DNA of 50,906 nt, from positions 1 through 50,906 of the forward strand of contig CANQUF010000006.1 of assembly GCA_947626975.1 (NCBI GenBank), in the 5' to 3' direction. Positions within the stretch are counted from its first letter, which is position 1; every line of letters starts with the position of its first letter. Shown piece after piece: positions 22,114 to 32,760 of the stretch. Below the pieces are notes generated by a model that did no database searches, was not told the DNA's origin, and saw only the letters and a list, made by a program, of their open reading frames with translations. The DNA is from an uncultured Clostridia bacterium. GTDB taxonomy: Bacteria > Bacillota > Clostridia > TANB77 > CAG-465. The position numbers were made by a program, and so were the translations under genes.

Positions 22114-23394
22114 CTATGATATTTCAATATCATCTTTAGTATCTCTTGTACCTAATATTTTATCATAATCGTATGGTGATTTTACAAGTTGAAGTAATTG
22201 TTCACTAGTAACACCTTTTACATTGTCGTTTTTTAAAGTTTTTCTATTATATTTTGATAAATCTTCAACATTAATATGCTTATCTAACATTTGATAAGGT
22301 GTATAGATAGTTGGCCTAACTATAACATTTCTTTCTTTTAAAAAACTTAAAGTTTGAATTATATTATCTTTTGTTTGATTAGGCATTCCAAGCATAACAC
22401 AGCCTTTAACTTTCATTTCATTTTGCTGAATGTTTTTTATAGCAGTATCTATTTCATCATTTTTAAAATCTTTTGTTTGTATTAATTCTTTATTATTTAA
22501 ACTTTCTATACCTAAAGAAATTTGTGTACAGCCTGCCAAATGCATCTTATGTAACATATCTATATCCCTTACTAATTCTACCCTTGTAGCGCATTCCCAA
22601 GTTACATCAGGATGTTTAGTTATCATCATGTTGCAGAATGAATCAACATATTTTTTATTTAATGTAAAATTAGCAGCCCATATTTTTATATGTTTATATT
22701 TATCAGAAATATCAGTTATAGCATTATCTATATTTTGTATAGTTCTCCTTCTTTCTATATTTCCTTCAGTAATTTGTATTAAACAATGAGAGCAACCAAA
22801 AGGGCAACCTCTACTAATATTTAAAACATATCTATTTTTACCTTTTATTTTATCATATTCTTTAATAGGTACTAATTCTTCTTTAGAATATCCCCACTCA
22901 GAACCATCTAAAAATTCGCCACTGGAAGTATCAATAAAATTTTTGTCTTTAATTATTCTTCCACCTTTTATTTTATTTTTAAATTCGGATACAGATTCTA
23001 AATTTTTATAGTTTTCAAAAAAGCTTTCTATACATACTTCATCATCCCCATTATTAATTATCATATCAATATTTGAATCAATAAATAATTCTGGAAACAT
23101 TCTTGGAATACATCCGTAGGCCATTATTGGAATATCATAATTACTTTTAAGAGATTTTATTATATCAAAAGCATTTTTTGAATTTTCATAATTAATTTGC
23201 ATTGCAATTTTTTTTATTTGATTATTTTCTATATATTTATTTAAATCTGTATCTTCTATATCTAAATCAAGTGCTAAAATTTGATTTGGAAATTTTTTAT
23301 TCAAGTAATCAACATATTCGCCAAATTGAGTATAATGATAATTTATATGCATAACATTTGATGATTTTGGCCATATTACTAGATATTTACTCAT
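22114..23394 (-). CDS. B12-binding-type radical SAM protein
   Basis: CPFGCSHC (CxxxCxxC) after a Rossmann-like N-terminal domain; LGIESLN motif. Confidence 0.85.
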   Translation of the reverse strand: MSKYLVIWPKSSNVMHINYHYTQFGEYVDYLNKKFPNQILALDLDIEDTDLNKYIENNQIKKIAMQINYENSKNAFDIIKSLKSNYDIPIMAYGCIPRMFPELFIDSNIDMIINNGDDEVCIESFFENYKNLESVSEFKNKIKGGRIIKDKNFIDTSSGEFLDGSEWGYSKEELVPIKEYDKIKGKNRYVLNISRGCPFGCSHCLIQITEGNIERRRTIQNIDNAITDISDKYKHIKIWAANFTLNKKYVDSFCNMMITKHPDVTWECATRVELVRDIDMLHKMHLAGCTQISLGIESLNNKELIQTKDFKNDEIDTAIKNIQQNEMKVKGCVMLGMPNQTKDNIIQTLSFLKERNVIVRPTIYTPYQMLDKHINVEDLSKYNRKTLKNDNVKGVTSEQLLQLVKSPYDYDKILGTRDTKDDIEIS

Positions 23395-23398
23395 AAAA

Positions 23399-23977
23399 TT
23401 ACCTCATTTCATTATCTAATTTTTCTAAATATTTAAAACAGAATTTATTTAATTTTTGCTTTTTTATTTTTATATTTTTTAAAATATTATTTGCCACAGT
23501 ATATGCTAAATTATACTGCTGTTTGTTAATAATTTGTGAATTTAAAGCATCAATTAGTTCAGTTTCATCTAATAAAATTGTTTTATCATTATTAAAAAAA
23601 ACTACATCTAAAAATAAATCATAAAAATATGCATCATCTTTACTATTGATTATATTTTTATCAGTTATATCTATATAATATTGAACTAATTTTTTATTTT
23701 CATCATACATAGCAGTAATCCAATAATTAGTATTCTTTAATGCTATCTGCAGCCAATAATAATCTTTATCTGCAATTTTTAAATTTCCTATATCTTTGTA
23801 TGACTTAACTAAAGGTGAATCTATTTTTTTTATATGTAATAAACTGGCAACTCCTATATTTTTTTGATTTTCTATTATATTACATGATAAATATTTTCTA
23901 TCAATAACACGTTGCCAATTTTCTTTTGATATATGTTTTTTTTCTAACACTAAAATCACCTCTAAATATATATACAT
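23399..23977 (-). CDS. DUF402 domain protein
   Basis: MYDENKKLVQYYIDITDKN...YFYDLFLDVVFFNNDKTILLDETEL. Confidence 0.75.
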   Translation of the reverse strand: MYIYLEVILVLEKKHISKENWQRVIDRKYLSCNIIENQKNIGVASLLHIKKIDSPLVKSYKDIGNLKIADKDYYWLQIALKNTNYWITAMYDENKKLVQYYIDITDKNIINSKDDAYFYDLFLDVVFFNNDKTILLDETELIDALNSQIINKQQYNLAYTVANNILKNIKIKKQKLNKFCFKYLEKLDNEMR

Positions 23978-24138
23978 TATATCATAAATTTTATAAATTT
24001 TATATATATATTATGTTATTTTTATCTAATTTTAATTTAAAATTTATGTAATTTTAATCTTAAGTAAAACAAAATTAATAGTAATTTTTATTGTAATTAG
24101 CATTATTATATGATATAATACCTAAAAGGAGATTTTTT

Positions 24139-25251
24139 ATGTCAAGAACTATTAATATGCTATCTAAGGCACATACTGTAAAAGCTCAAGGAGTTCTATC
24201 TGCATATGAAGAACTTGTGAGTTTAGTAAAAAATAATTTAGGTGATTTATATGATGTTAGTATAAATGATATAAAATTTGCAGATATTAGACATTATCAT
24301 ACAATTAATCCTTGGTTTTATTTTACTTTACCATTTTCTAAGGTAAAATCTTCTACAGTTGGATATGTTCATTTTTTACCAGAAACGTTAGATAATAGTT
24401 TAAATTTACCTAAAATAGTTAGAAAGTTATTGTATAAATATGTAATAGATTTTTATAAAAAGATGGACTATTTAGTTACTGTTAATCCATATTTTATAGA
24501 TAAACTTGTTGATTATGGCATAAATAGAGAAAAAATACAATATATTCCTAATTATGTATCATCGTCACGTTTTTATAAACTTGATAAAGATATAAAAAAT
24601 TCTTTAAAGAAAAAATATAATATTAAAAACAATAAATTTATAGTATTATGTGTAGGACAATTACAAATAAGAAAAGGAATACTAGAATTTATAGAAGTAG
24701 CAAAACAAATGTCTGATGTACAATTTGTATGGGCTGGTGGATTCTCTTTTAAAAAGATATCAGATGGATACGAAAAAATAAAAAAGATTTTAGATAATCC
24801 ACCTGAAAATGTTAAATTTTTAGGCATAATCCCAAGAGAAGATATGAATGAATTATATAATATGTCAGATATGTTATTTTTAGCTTCATATGATGAGTTA
24901 TTTCCAATGACTATACTTGAAGCTTCAAATTGTAAATTACCAATATTGCTAAGGGATATTGAACTTTATAAAGGAATTTTAGATGGATATTATTTAAAAG
25001 GAAAAAATGTTAATGAATTTGTGAATCAAATAAATAAACTAATAAATGATTCGTTATATTATAATAAAGCAGTAAAGATGTCTGATAAGTGTAGTAAATA
25101 TTATAGTGAAGAAAATGTAACTAAAATGTGGAAATCATATTATAATAAGATATATAAATTATCACAGAAAAAAACTTTAGGTAGTAAATTTAAGAAAGGA
25201 ATCAAGAAATCTTATGCCATTAAAGAAAAGTATAAATACAAATATAATTAA
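24139..25251 (+). CDS. Glycosyltransferase family 4
   Basis: VGQLQIRKGILEFIEVAKQM..., LFLASYDELFPMTILEASNCKLPIL. Confidence 0.88.
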   Translation: MSRTINMLSKAHTVKAQGVLSAYEELVSLVKNNLGDLYDVSINDIKFADIRHYHTINPWFYFTLPFSKVKSSTVGYVHFLPETLDNSLNLPKIVRKLLYKYVIDFYKKMDYLVTVNPYFIDKLVDYGINREKIQYIPNYVSSSRFYKLDKDIKNSLKKKYNIKNNKFIVLCVGQLQIRKGILEFIEVAKQMSDVQFVWAGGFSFKKISDGYEKIKKILDNPPENVKFLGIIPREDMNELYNMSDMLFLASYDELFPMTILEASNCKLPILLRDIELYKGILDGYYLKGKNVNEFVNQINKLINDSLYYNKAVKMSDKCSKYYSEENVTKMWKSYYNKIYKLSQKKTLGSKFKKGIKKSYAIKEKYKYKYN

Positions 25252-26251
25252 TATATGTTTGATTTTTTTGATATTTATTGGTCTTATAATATATATGATT
25301 ACTGTAGATAGCATTGAAAATATATTAAATGTATTAAAAAGTGCAAATATTTTTTGGATGATTTTGGGGCTTTGCTGTATGGTGGTATACTGGTTATTAG
25401 AAGCACTATGTTTGTATATTGTAACTAAAAAAACTTATAAATTTCAAAGGTTTAGAAATAGTTTAAGGGTTTCAATGATTGGACAATTATTTAATTCAAT
25501 TACACCTTTTTCTTCTGGTGGGCAACCTATGCAAGCAGTTACAATGGTCTCAGAAGGAAAGAGCATATCAAGTAGTGCGAGTATTTTACTTATTAAGTTT
25601 ATAGTATATCAAGCAACACTAGTAGTATATACATTAATTGTTTTTATAGTAAAATTTTCATATTTTAGAAATATATTAAATAATTTTATGGATCTTGCAC
25701 TTGTTGGATTTACACTAAATTTTGTAATAATAATTTTTTTAATACTTATTGGAATAAATAAAAAATTAGTATATAATATTATTTCATTTATATATAGATT
25801 TTTAAATAAAATTAAATTAATGAAAAATTTAGAAAAACATTTAGATAAAGTAAAAATTAGTATTGATAATTTTCATGAACAATTTAAGATAATTAAGGAA
25901 GAAAAACTTATGTTACTTAAACTTGTTATACTTACTATAATTCAGTTAACAGTTTTTTTCTTTGTAACATATACAGTGTATCGTGCTTTTGGCCAGAGTG
26001 GAACTTCAGTATCTAATATAATATGTGCACAAGCTTTTTTACTTATGATTATGTCATTTATTCCTATACCAGGAGCTGGAATTGCAGCTGAGGGTGGATT
26101 TTTAATTATATTTAGTATGTTTTTTGAACAAAATAAAATAAATATGGCAGTATTATTTTGGAGATTATATACATTTTATTTACCAATAGTAGTAGGAGCA
26201 TTATTTTTATTAAAAATAAAAAAACAAGAAAAAAAGAATTTACCAATTTAA
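25214..26251 (+). CDS. Flippase-like / lysylphosphatidylglycerol synthase TM-domain family protein
   Basis: Multi-TM; RVSMIGQLFNSITPFSSGGQPMQ; PIPGAGIAAEGGF. Confidence 0.85.
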   Translation: MPLKKSINTNIINICLIFLIFIGLIIYMITVDSIENILNVLKSANIFWMILGLCCMVVYWLLEALCLYIVTKKTYKFQRFRNSLRVSMIGQLFNSITPFSSGGQPMQAVTMVSEGKSISSSASILLIKFIVYQATLVVYTLIVFIVKFSYFRNILNNFMDLALVGFTLNFVIIIFLILIGINKKLVYNIISFIYRFLNKIKLMKNLEKHLDKVKISIDNFHEQFKIIKEEKLMLLKLVILTIIQLTVFFFVTYTVYRAFGQSGTSVSNIICAQAFLLMIMSFIPIPGAGIAAEGGFLIIFSMFFEQNKINMAVLFWRLYTFYLPIVVGALFLLKIKKQEKKNLPI

Positions 26252-26287
26252 AAAATTAAGTATTAAGAATATTAAATATTAAATATT

Positions 26288-26309
26288 AAATCTCGTATTA
26301 TCGAGATTT
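26288..26309 (+). terminator. Terminator hairpin
   Basis: AAATCTCG...CGAGATTT then TATATTTT. Confidence 0.65.
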
Positions 26310-26347
26310 ATATTTTACATATAAATTAAGATTAAGGAGGAAAAAAT

Positions 26348-26923
26348 ATGTTAGTATTATTATCAGGAGTTTCAGGTTCAGGAAAAGATACTATTAAAAA
26401 AGCACTTATAAAAAGTAGTGAAGATATAATATCTTTACCATCTTTTACTGATAGAAAACCAAGAGTTGGTGAGATAGAAGGACAAACTTACCATTTTGTA
26501 ACTACCAACGAATTTAAAAGGATGATTGACAGTAATGAATTATATGAATATGATATACATCATGAACATTATTATGGTACTTCTAAAAAATTAATGAATG
26601 AAAAAATAAGAAGTGGAAAAATTATAGTAAAAGATATAGATGTAAATGGAACAGAAGAATTACTTAATTTATTAAGCAATGATATAAAAATAGTAACTAT
26701 TTTTTTAAAAGTACCAATTAATGAATTAAGGAAAAGATTAGAAAATAGAGATAGTAATATTTCTAAAGAAGAGATAGAACTTAGATTAAATCGTTTTGAA
26801 TATGAAGAATCGAAAATAAACATATATGATTATGTTATTAAAAATGATAATTTTGAAAAGACATTAAAAATTATTAGAGAAATAATTAATGAAGAAAAAA
26901 AATGTAGTTTTACTTCTAAATAA
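26348..26923 (+). CDS. Guanylate kinase-like P-loop kinase
   Basis: LLSGVSGSGKDTIKKAL...SFTDRKPRVGEIEGQTYHFVT. Confidence 0.85.
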   Translation: MLVLLSGVSGSGKDTIKKALIKSSEDIISLPSFTDRKPRVGEIEGQTYHFVTTNEFKRMIDSNELYEYDIHHEHYYGTSKKLMNEKIRSGKIIVKDIDVNGTEELLNLLSNDIKIVTIFLKVPINELRKRLENRDSNISKEEIELRLNRFEYEESKINIYDYVIKNDNFEKTLKIIREIINEEKKCSFTSK

Positions 26924-26987
26924 TTTATTATAAAAATGATTAAAAGGAAAATATACATAAGCATTTTATTAATTTAAGGAGGATAAA

Positions 26988-28649
26988 ATGAAAAGTATAA
27001 AAAGTATAAAAAGTATAATTAATTCAACTACTCATAATTTAATAAATTTTATTAAAAAATTTCCTATAACTTTAATTATAATAATGCTTACAACTTTATT
27101 TTTAGTAATTTCAATTGATTTAGAATATATAAAAGGACCTACAATTCAAAAAATATTGAAATTTTCAACTATTTTTGTTATTGAAATATTATTTATAGAA
27201 ACATATTTTAATAATAAAATTTATAAAGTTGTATTTGATATAATATCTGCAATAATATCGATAATATTTGTTTTATTATTAAATATTGAAGATGGATTTT
27301 TATTACAGTATAAAGATATAATAGTAAATAATATTAATTTAGTACTTATATGGTATTTAATTACATTAGTAATTTTAATATTATACAAATTTATAAAAAT
27401 ATCAAATTTATCTTTAAGTGAATATTTAATTATTACTTTTGGCAATATATTTAGTAGTACATTAGTGTATTTTATTTTAAATATAGGATTAACAATAATA
27501 TCAGGTATTTTTATATTATTAATATTAGATAATAATGATTTTATAATACTTATAAAGCTTCAAGTAGCATTGCTTGGATTATTTTATGTACCAGCAATAA
27601 TAAATTCATTTTTTATAACAAATAAAAAAGATGTAAATTTCTTTATAAAAAGTATAATATGTTATATATTACTACCTTTAATATGTATAGCAATTTTAAT
27701 TATATATATTTATATGGCTAAAATATTTATATTAAAAGATATTCCATCAAATGTTATATATAGAATACTTGCAGGTATATTTGTAACAGGTATTCCAGTA
27801 ATTTACATGGCTTCTAATTATAGAAAGAAAAATAAATTTTTAAAATATACCCTAAAAACATTACCATATTTATTTATTCCTTTTGTATTTTTACAACTGT
27901 ATTCAGTTATACAAAGATATATAGACAAAGGTATAACACCATTAAGGTATATATCATATATGTTTTTAATATTTGAGATTATAATATTGACACTTACGAT
28001 ATTTAGAATTAATAAAAAATTAAAATTACTACTTATTTCAAGTATTACAATAATAACAATTACTTTTATATCTCCACTTAATTTAGTATCTGTTTCTAAT
28101 ATGAACCAATCATATATATTAAAGAGAGCATTTTATAATGAGACTGAATTTAACAATCTAAATATAAAAAATAAAGAAAAGGTAAATAGTGCATACAAAT
28201 ATTTAAAAAAACAATATAATAGCGAAAAATATATTCCAAATTATATAGCAAGAAATGATAAAGAAATATTAGATTATAGTACAAATTCAGCTAATATAAA
28301 TAAAGAATCAGAAATTAGATCAATAAATATTAAAATACCTGAGAGTACTATTAATATTGTAGATTATTCAAAAATTACAAAAGTTAGAGTATATGAAAGT
28401 AAAAAAGTTGATTTAAATAATATAGAAATAAAAGATTATAGTAATAAGATTATTGAAAACATAGATTTATCAAATATAGTAAATGATATAATTAATAAAA
28501 ATCTAAATGAAAGTAAAATACAATCTCAAAATCCATTAATTTTAAATAATAACAAGTCGTTATATATACTCTCATTATTAATACAATATTCTAGTTCTGA
28601 TAATGAGATAATCAATATTACTTTAGATGGTTATTTACTTGAAAAATAA
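26988..28649 (+). CDS. Polytopic membrane protein, DUF4153-like
   Basis: About a dozen hydrophobic segments with a soluble C-terminal domain. Confidence 0.6.
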   Translation: MKSIKSIKSIINSTTHNLINFIKKFPITLIIIMLTTLFLVISIDLEYIKGPTIQKILKFSTIFVIEILFIETYFNNKIYKVVFDIISAIISIIFVLLLNIEDGFLLQYKDIIVNNINLVLIWYLITLVILILYKFIKISNLSLSEYLIITFGNIFSSTLVYFILNIGLTIISGIFILLILDNNDFIILIKLQVALLGLFYVPAIINSFFITNKKDVNFFIKSIICYILLPLICIAILIIYIYMAKIFILKDIPSNVIYRILAGIFVTGIPVIYMASNYRKKNKFLKYTLKTLPYLFIPFVFLQLYSVIQRYIDKGITPLRYISYMFLIFEIIILTLTIFRINKKLKLLLISSITIITITFISPLNLVSVSNMNQSYILKRAFYNETEFNNLNIKNKEKVNSAYKYLKKQYNSEKYIPNYIARNDKEILDYSTNSANINKESEIRSINIKIPESTINIVDYSKITKVRVYESKKVDLNNIEIKDYSNKIIENIDLSNIVNDIINKNLNESKIQSQNPLILNNNKSLYILSLLIQYSSSDNEIINITLDGYLLEK

Positions 28650-28722
28650 ATATAAGATTAATGTATTGATTTTTTTATATATGTGTAATATAATTATTTT
28701 GTAGAATTTAAGGAGTAGATAT

Positions 28723-29967
28723 ATGAAAATAGCTTTATTAACTGAAACATACTTTCCATATATGAATGGAGTTACAACTCATGTTAAAACATTAAAAGAT
28801 GGTTTGGAAGCTTTAGGTCATGATGTACTTATAGTTACATGTAGTCCTACTACTAGAAAGCATTATATTAAAGATGGTGTTTTGTATTGTCCTGCTAAAA
28901 GTATAAAAAGTATTTATGGATTTGGAGTATCATATCCATATAGTAAAACTAGACTTAAATATTTAAAAGAATTTAAACCTGATATAATACATATTCATAC
29001 AGAGTTTAGTATGGGATTATTTGGAATATGGGCTGCAAAAAAATTAAAAACTACTTTGGTTTATACTTTACATACTGCTTATGATGATTATATATATTAT
29101 GTTATGCCTAAAGTACTTGCAAGGCTTGTAAGTGGGAAAATATTAGATAAATTTTTAGGTATATATGCAGGTAGAGCAAAAGCTATAGTAGGTCCTTCAC
29201 CAAAATGTTTTGAATATATAAAAAAGACTAGTCATAGAAGAAAGGTAAGAATTTTACCAAATTCAGTTGAATTGAGTTTATTTAATCCTGAAAATGTAAA
29301 AGAAGAAGAAATAAAAAATCTAAAAAAACAATTAAATATTCCAGAAAAAGCTTTTATTTGTTGTTTTGTAGGAAGAATGGGAACTGAAAAAAGTGTTAAT
29401 GTAACTTTAGATTATTTAGCTAAGACAATTGACAAAAATGATAATATTTACTTTTTAGCTGTAGGAGATGGCCCAGATTTAGATAATTTAAAAATACAGG
29501 CTAAAAATTTAGGTATTGATGATAGGGTTATATTTACTGGAAAAATTCCTCATGAAGAATTACCAAAATATTATGCAATTTCAAAGTTATATTTAACTTC
29601 TTCACTTACTGAAATGAATTCAATATCAATGTTAGAAGGAATGGCAATGGGACTTCCTGTGCTACAAAGAGTAGATGAAATAAATAAAGATCAAATAAAG
29701 GAAGGAAAAAATGGATATTTCTTTAATGATGAAACAGAAATGTATAAAATAATTTCTAAATTAAGTAAACTTAGTGATGAAGAGTATAAAAGAATTAAAT
29801 TTAATGTAGAAGAGACAGTAAATCAAAAAGATGAAAAAGGAATTGCACAAAAAGAATTAATAGTATATAATAAAGCGATAGAAAGAGCAAGACTTCAAAA
29901 AATTATGAAACGTAAAAGAGGAACTATTGTAAAAAGAATTACAAAAAAAGTAGCAAGAAAACATTAA
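28723..29967 (+). CDS. GT4 glycosyltransferase, diacylglycerol glucosyltransferase-like
   Basis: MKIALLTETYFPYMNGVTTHVKTL..., PDIIHIHTEFSMG, LTSSLTEMNSISMLEGMAMGLPV. Confidence 0.85.
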   Translation: MKIALLTETYFPYMNGVTTHVKTLKDGLEALGHDVLIVTCSPTTRKHYIKDGVLYCPAKSIKSIYGFGVSYPYSKTRLKYLKEFKPDIIHIHTEFSMGLFGIWAAKKLKTTLVYTLHTAYDDYIYYVMPKVLARLVSGKILDKFLGIYAGRAKAIVGPSPKCFEYIKKTSHRRKVRILPNSVELSLFNPENVKEEEIKNLKKQLNIPEKAFICCFVGRMGTEKSVNVTLDYLAKTIDKNDNIYFLAVGDGPDLDNLKIQAKNLGIDDRVIFTGKIPHEELPKYYAISKLYLTSSLTEMNSISMLEGMAMGLPVLQRVDEINKDQIKEGKNGYFFNDETEMYKIISKLSKLSDEEYKRIKFNVEETVNQKDEKGIAQKELIVYNKAIERARLQKIMKRKRGTIVKRITKKVARKH

Positions 29968-29985
29968 TTTCTTGCTACTTTAAAT
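29949..29985. terminator. Bidirectional terminator
   Basis: GTAGCAAGAAA...TTTCTTGCTAC between convergent genes. Confidence 0.75.
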
Positions 29986-29987
29986 TT

Positions 29988-30797
29988 TTAGTCATAGTAG
30001 AAAAACCGGTGTCCGTTAGGACTTGTGTATCGATACTCTAAGCTTTCATGCCAACAATCCTGATCAATTGGATCTGATGGCATATAAAAAGCTTTACAAC
30101 CACCAGTTGGATCTGCACCTGCAAGTGCTATAACAGCTGCTTGATAATACTGATGATCTTCACTAATATCAGCATTATAGAAGTTATATTCTTCTATTTC
30201 TCCATAATCAGGATTTGCAAACTGATTACCAGATATAAGATCATACATAGTTACATCATTTTTTGACATATATGTATTTACCATTGTTGCGGCAACTGAA
30301 AGACTATCCTCAAAAGTACCATCTAGAGTCTCGCAATAAATTGAGCGTGCCATCAATTCAATTTCATTTTCTGAAACTTCTAATGATATTGATGATTTAA
30401 TTATATCAATGTTATTTAAGTTGTCTGAATTTTCTATACAGAAATTTGTAAATTCTTCTTTACTTAAATATAAATAATTATTTTTATATACAATAATAAT
30501 ATCGCTGTCATAATCTGTTATATTACTGTGTGATATAATATCATCACTAGAATTTTCTTTAGTTGAATTTTTTATCTTATTTACAAAACATATATCTGAC
30601 TTTATACAATCAGATAAAGTATCTTTTATTTCAATTGCTATATTTTCAATATTAATATCTTCTGAATATTTATAAGACCAAAAATAAAGAATTGAAAAGA
30701 TAATTATTGCAACTAAGAGAAAGCTCCACATTGCAAACATCTGCATTTTAAAAGAGGCCACATTTACATTTTTTTTCATTTGCTTTTGATTTTCCAT
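29988..30797 (-). CDS. Membrane-anchored SleB-type cell wall hydrolase (Hydrolase_2)
   Basis: N-terminal TM; ELMARSIYCETLDGTFEDSLSVAATMVNTYM...; C-terminal YTSPNGHRFFYYD. Confidence 0.8.
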   Translation of the reverse strand: MENQKQMKKNVNVASFKMQMFAMWSFLLVAIIIFSILYFWSYKYSEDINIENIAIEIKDTLSDCIKSDICFVNKIKNSTKENSSDDIISHSNITDYDSDIIIVYKNNYLYLSKEEFTNFCIENSDNLNNIDIIKSSISLEVSENEIELMARSIYCETLDGTFEDSLSVAATMVNTYMSKNDVTMYDLISGNQFANPDYGEIEEYNFYNADISEDHQYYQAAVIALAGADPTGGCKAFYMPSDPIDQDCWHESLEYRYTSPNGHRFFYYD

Positions 30798-30929
30798 TCG
30801 AATTATCTCCTTTTTAAAAAAATATTTTATGTTAATATTATACCATAAAATTGTTTAAAAATCAATACTACATGGCATATATTATTGTATAAGCTAATAG
30901 AATAGATAATATATAAGTTAGGAGTAGTT

Positions 30930-31667
30930 ATGATTAATTCAATATTTGTTATGGAAATAATGTGTATACTAGGTATAATAAGTAGTATAATAGGATGTAT
31001 AATAGGCAGTTATATTAAGACAGATTCAAAAATATCATTTGCAATGTTTTTAGAATTGACAGCGGGAATTATGACTGGAGTTGTATGTTTTGATATGTTA
31101 CCTGAAACTTTTAAAATAGCTAATATGTCATTTAGTTTAATTGGTTTAGCTATAGGTATATTTTTAATTTATATAATAGATAAATTTGTATATTATAATA
31201 ATAAAAATAAATATACAAAAATACAAAAAGATTTAAAATATTATATAATGCAAATTGTTATAGTAATTGCAATGTCTATTGATAATATAGTTGAAGGAAT
31301 TGCTATTGGTAGTAGTCTTGCATATTCTACAGCTTTAGGATATTCAATAATCATATCTATATTAATTCATAATATACCGGAAGGAATTATTGTTGGTATG
31401 AGTGGAAAACTTTCTAATAAAAAAAGAATAAAAATTGCTTTAGATGGCATTATTATAGGGATATTTTTAGGAATAGGAGCTTTTATTGGTAATATAATTG
31501 GAAATGTATCTAATATATCCGTTGCTATAAGTATGTCTATTGCCTCAGGTGCAATGTTGTATATTGTATCATGTAATCTAATACCAAGTTCTAAAAATGT
31601 TATAGATAGTAAAAAAGTACATATTATGTATATTTTTGGAATAATACTTGGAGCAATTATTAGTTAA
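30930..31667 (+). CDS. ZIP family metal transporter
   Basis: MSIDNIVEGIAIGSS...SILIHNIPEGIIVG motifs. Confidence 0.88.
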   Translation: MINSIFVMEIMCILGIISSIIGCIIGSYIKTDSKISFAMFLELTAGIMTGVVCFDMLPETFKIANMSFSLIGLAIGIFLIYIIDKFVYYNNKNKYTKIQKDLKYYIMQIVIVIAMSIDNIVEGIAIGSSLAYSTALGYSIIISILIHNIPEGIIVGMSGKLSNKKRIKIALDGIIIGIFLGIGAFIGNIIGNVSNISVAISMSIASGAMLYIVSCNLIPSSKNVIDSKKVHIMYIFGIILGAIIS

Positions 31668-31811
31668 ATATAAATTAAACAAAAAATAATTATAAAATAA
31701 AAAAATATTGATATAATAAATTATAAAAGATAGGCTTATATACTGATTAATATTAATTGACTTTAAGTAATATTTATGATAATATTATATAAATTAGGAG
31801 TTGAAAAATAA

Positions 31812-32267
31812 ATGAAAAAAATAATGTTTATATGTACAGGAAATATTTGTAGAAGTGCAATGGCACATTATTACATGCAAAAAAAGATTATTGATATTGG
31901 TAAAGGTGATGAATATTTAATAACGTCTAGTGGAACATATGCAGTTTTAGGTGATAAATCTACACAAAATGCTATCAAAGCCATGAAAAAATATAATGTT
32001 GATTTGGAAAATCATAGAGCAACACCAATTCAAGAATCTGATATTTTAGATATGGATTTAATAATATGTATGACTAAAAAACATAAAGATGATATTTTGT
32101 CAATGTATCCTAATTTAAATAATAAAGTTTATACTTTAAAAGAATATATTGAACCAAATACAAAATACAAAGATATTGACGACCCTTGGGGACTTAGTCT
32201 TAATGTATATGAAAATTGTGCAAGTGAAATTGTGAAGTATGTTGATAAATTAATAGAAAAATTTTAA
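31812..32267 (+). CDS. Low-molecular-weight protein-tyrosine phosphatase
   Basis: MFICTGNICRSAMAH (CX5R), DDPWG near the C-terminus. Confidence 0.92.
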   Translation: MKKIMFICTGNICRSAMAHYYMQKKIIDIGKGDEYLITSSGTYAVLGDKSTQNAIKAMKKYNVDLENHRATPIQESDILDMDLIICMTKKHKDDILSMYPNLNNKVYTLKEYIEPNTKYKDIDDPWGLSLNVYENCASEIVKYVDKLIEKF

Positions 32268-32280
32268 AGGTTGTGGAAAT

Positions 32281-32760
32281 ATGATTATAATTGGTTCTGA
32301 TCATACAGGAATTGAATTAAAAAATACATTAATAGATTATATGAAAAAAAAGAAAATAGAATATTATAATATTATTACTGATGAAGGAAAAGCTGATGAT
32401 GATTATCCGGATATAGCATATAAAATATGTGAAAAAGTATTAGAGAAAAATAATAATTTAGGTATAGCAATTTGTGGAACAGGTATTGGTATATCAATTG
32501 CATGCAATAAGGTAGAGGGAATAAGAGCTGCACTCTGTACTGATGAATATATGGCCCAAATGTCGAAAAGGCATAATAATGCAAATGTAATTTGTTTGGG
32601 TTCAAGACTTGAGGTATTTAAAAATAAAAATAATGCTATAAATATTGTAGACTCATTTATTAATAACTTTTATGAGGGCGGAAGACATGATAGGAGATTA
32701 CAAAAAATTAGAAATATAGAAAAATTAGGAAAAAGTACTGGAGATGAAAGTTATATATGA
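32281..32760 (+). CDS. rpiB: Ribose-5-phosphate isomerase B
   Basis: IIIGSDHTGIELK..., CGTGIGISIACNKVEGIRAALC, RHNNANVICLGSR. Confidence 0.94.
   Translation: MIIIGSDHTGIELKNTLIDYMKKKKIEYYNIITDEGKADDDYPDIAYKICEKVLEKNNNLGIAICGTGIGISIACNKVEGIRAALCTDEYMAQMSKRHNNANVICLGSRLEVFKNKNNAINIVDSFINNFYEGGRHDRRLQKIRNIEKLGKSTGDESYI

Noticed and set aside
26988-27020. Triplicated AAAAGTATA at the start of ORF 26988 as a phase-variation tract
   Set aside because: 9-nt unit keeps the frame; only three copies, more likely low-complexity AT drift
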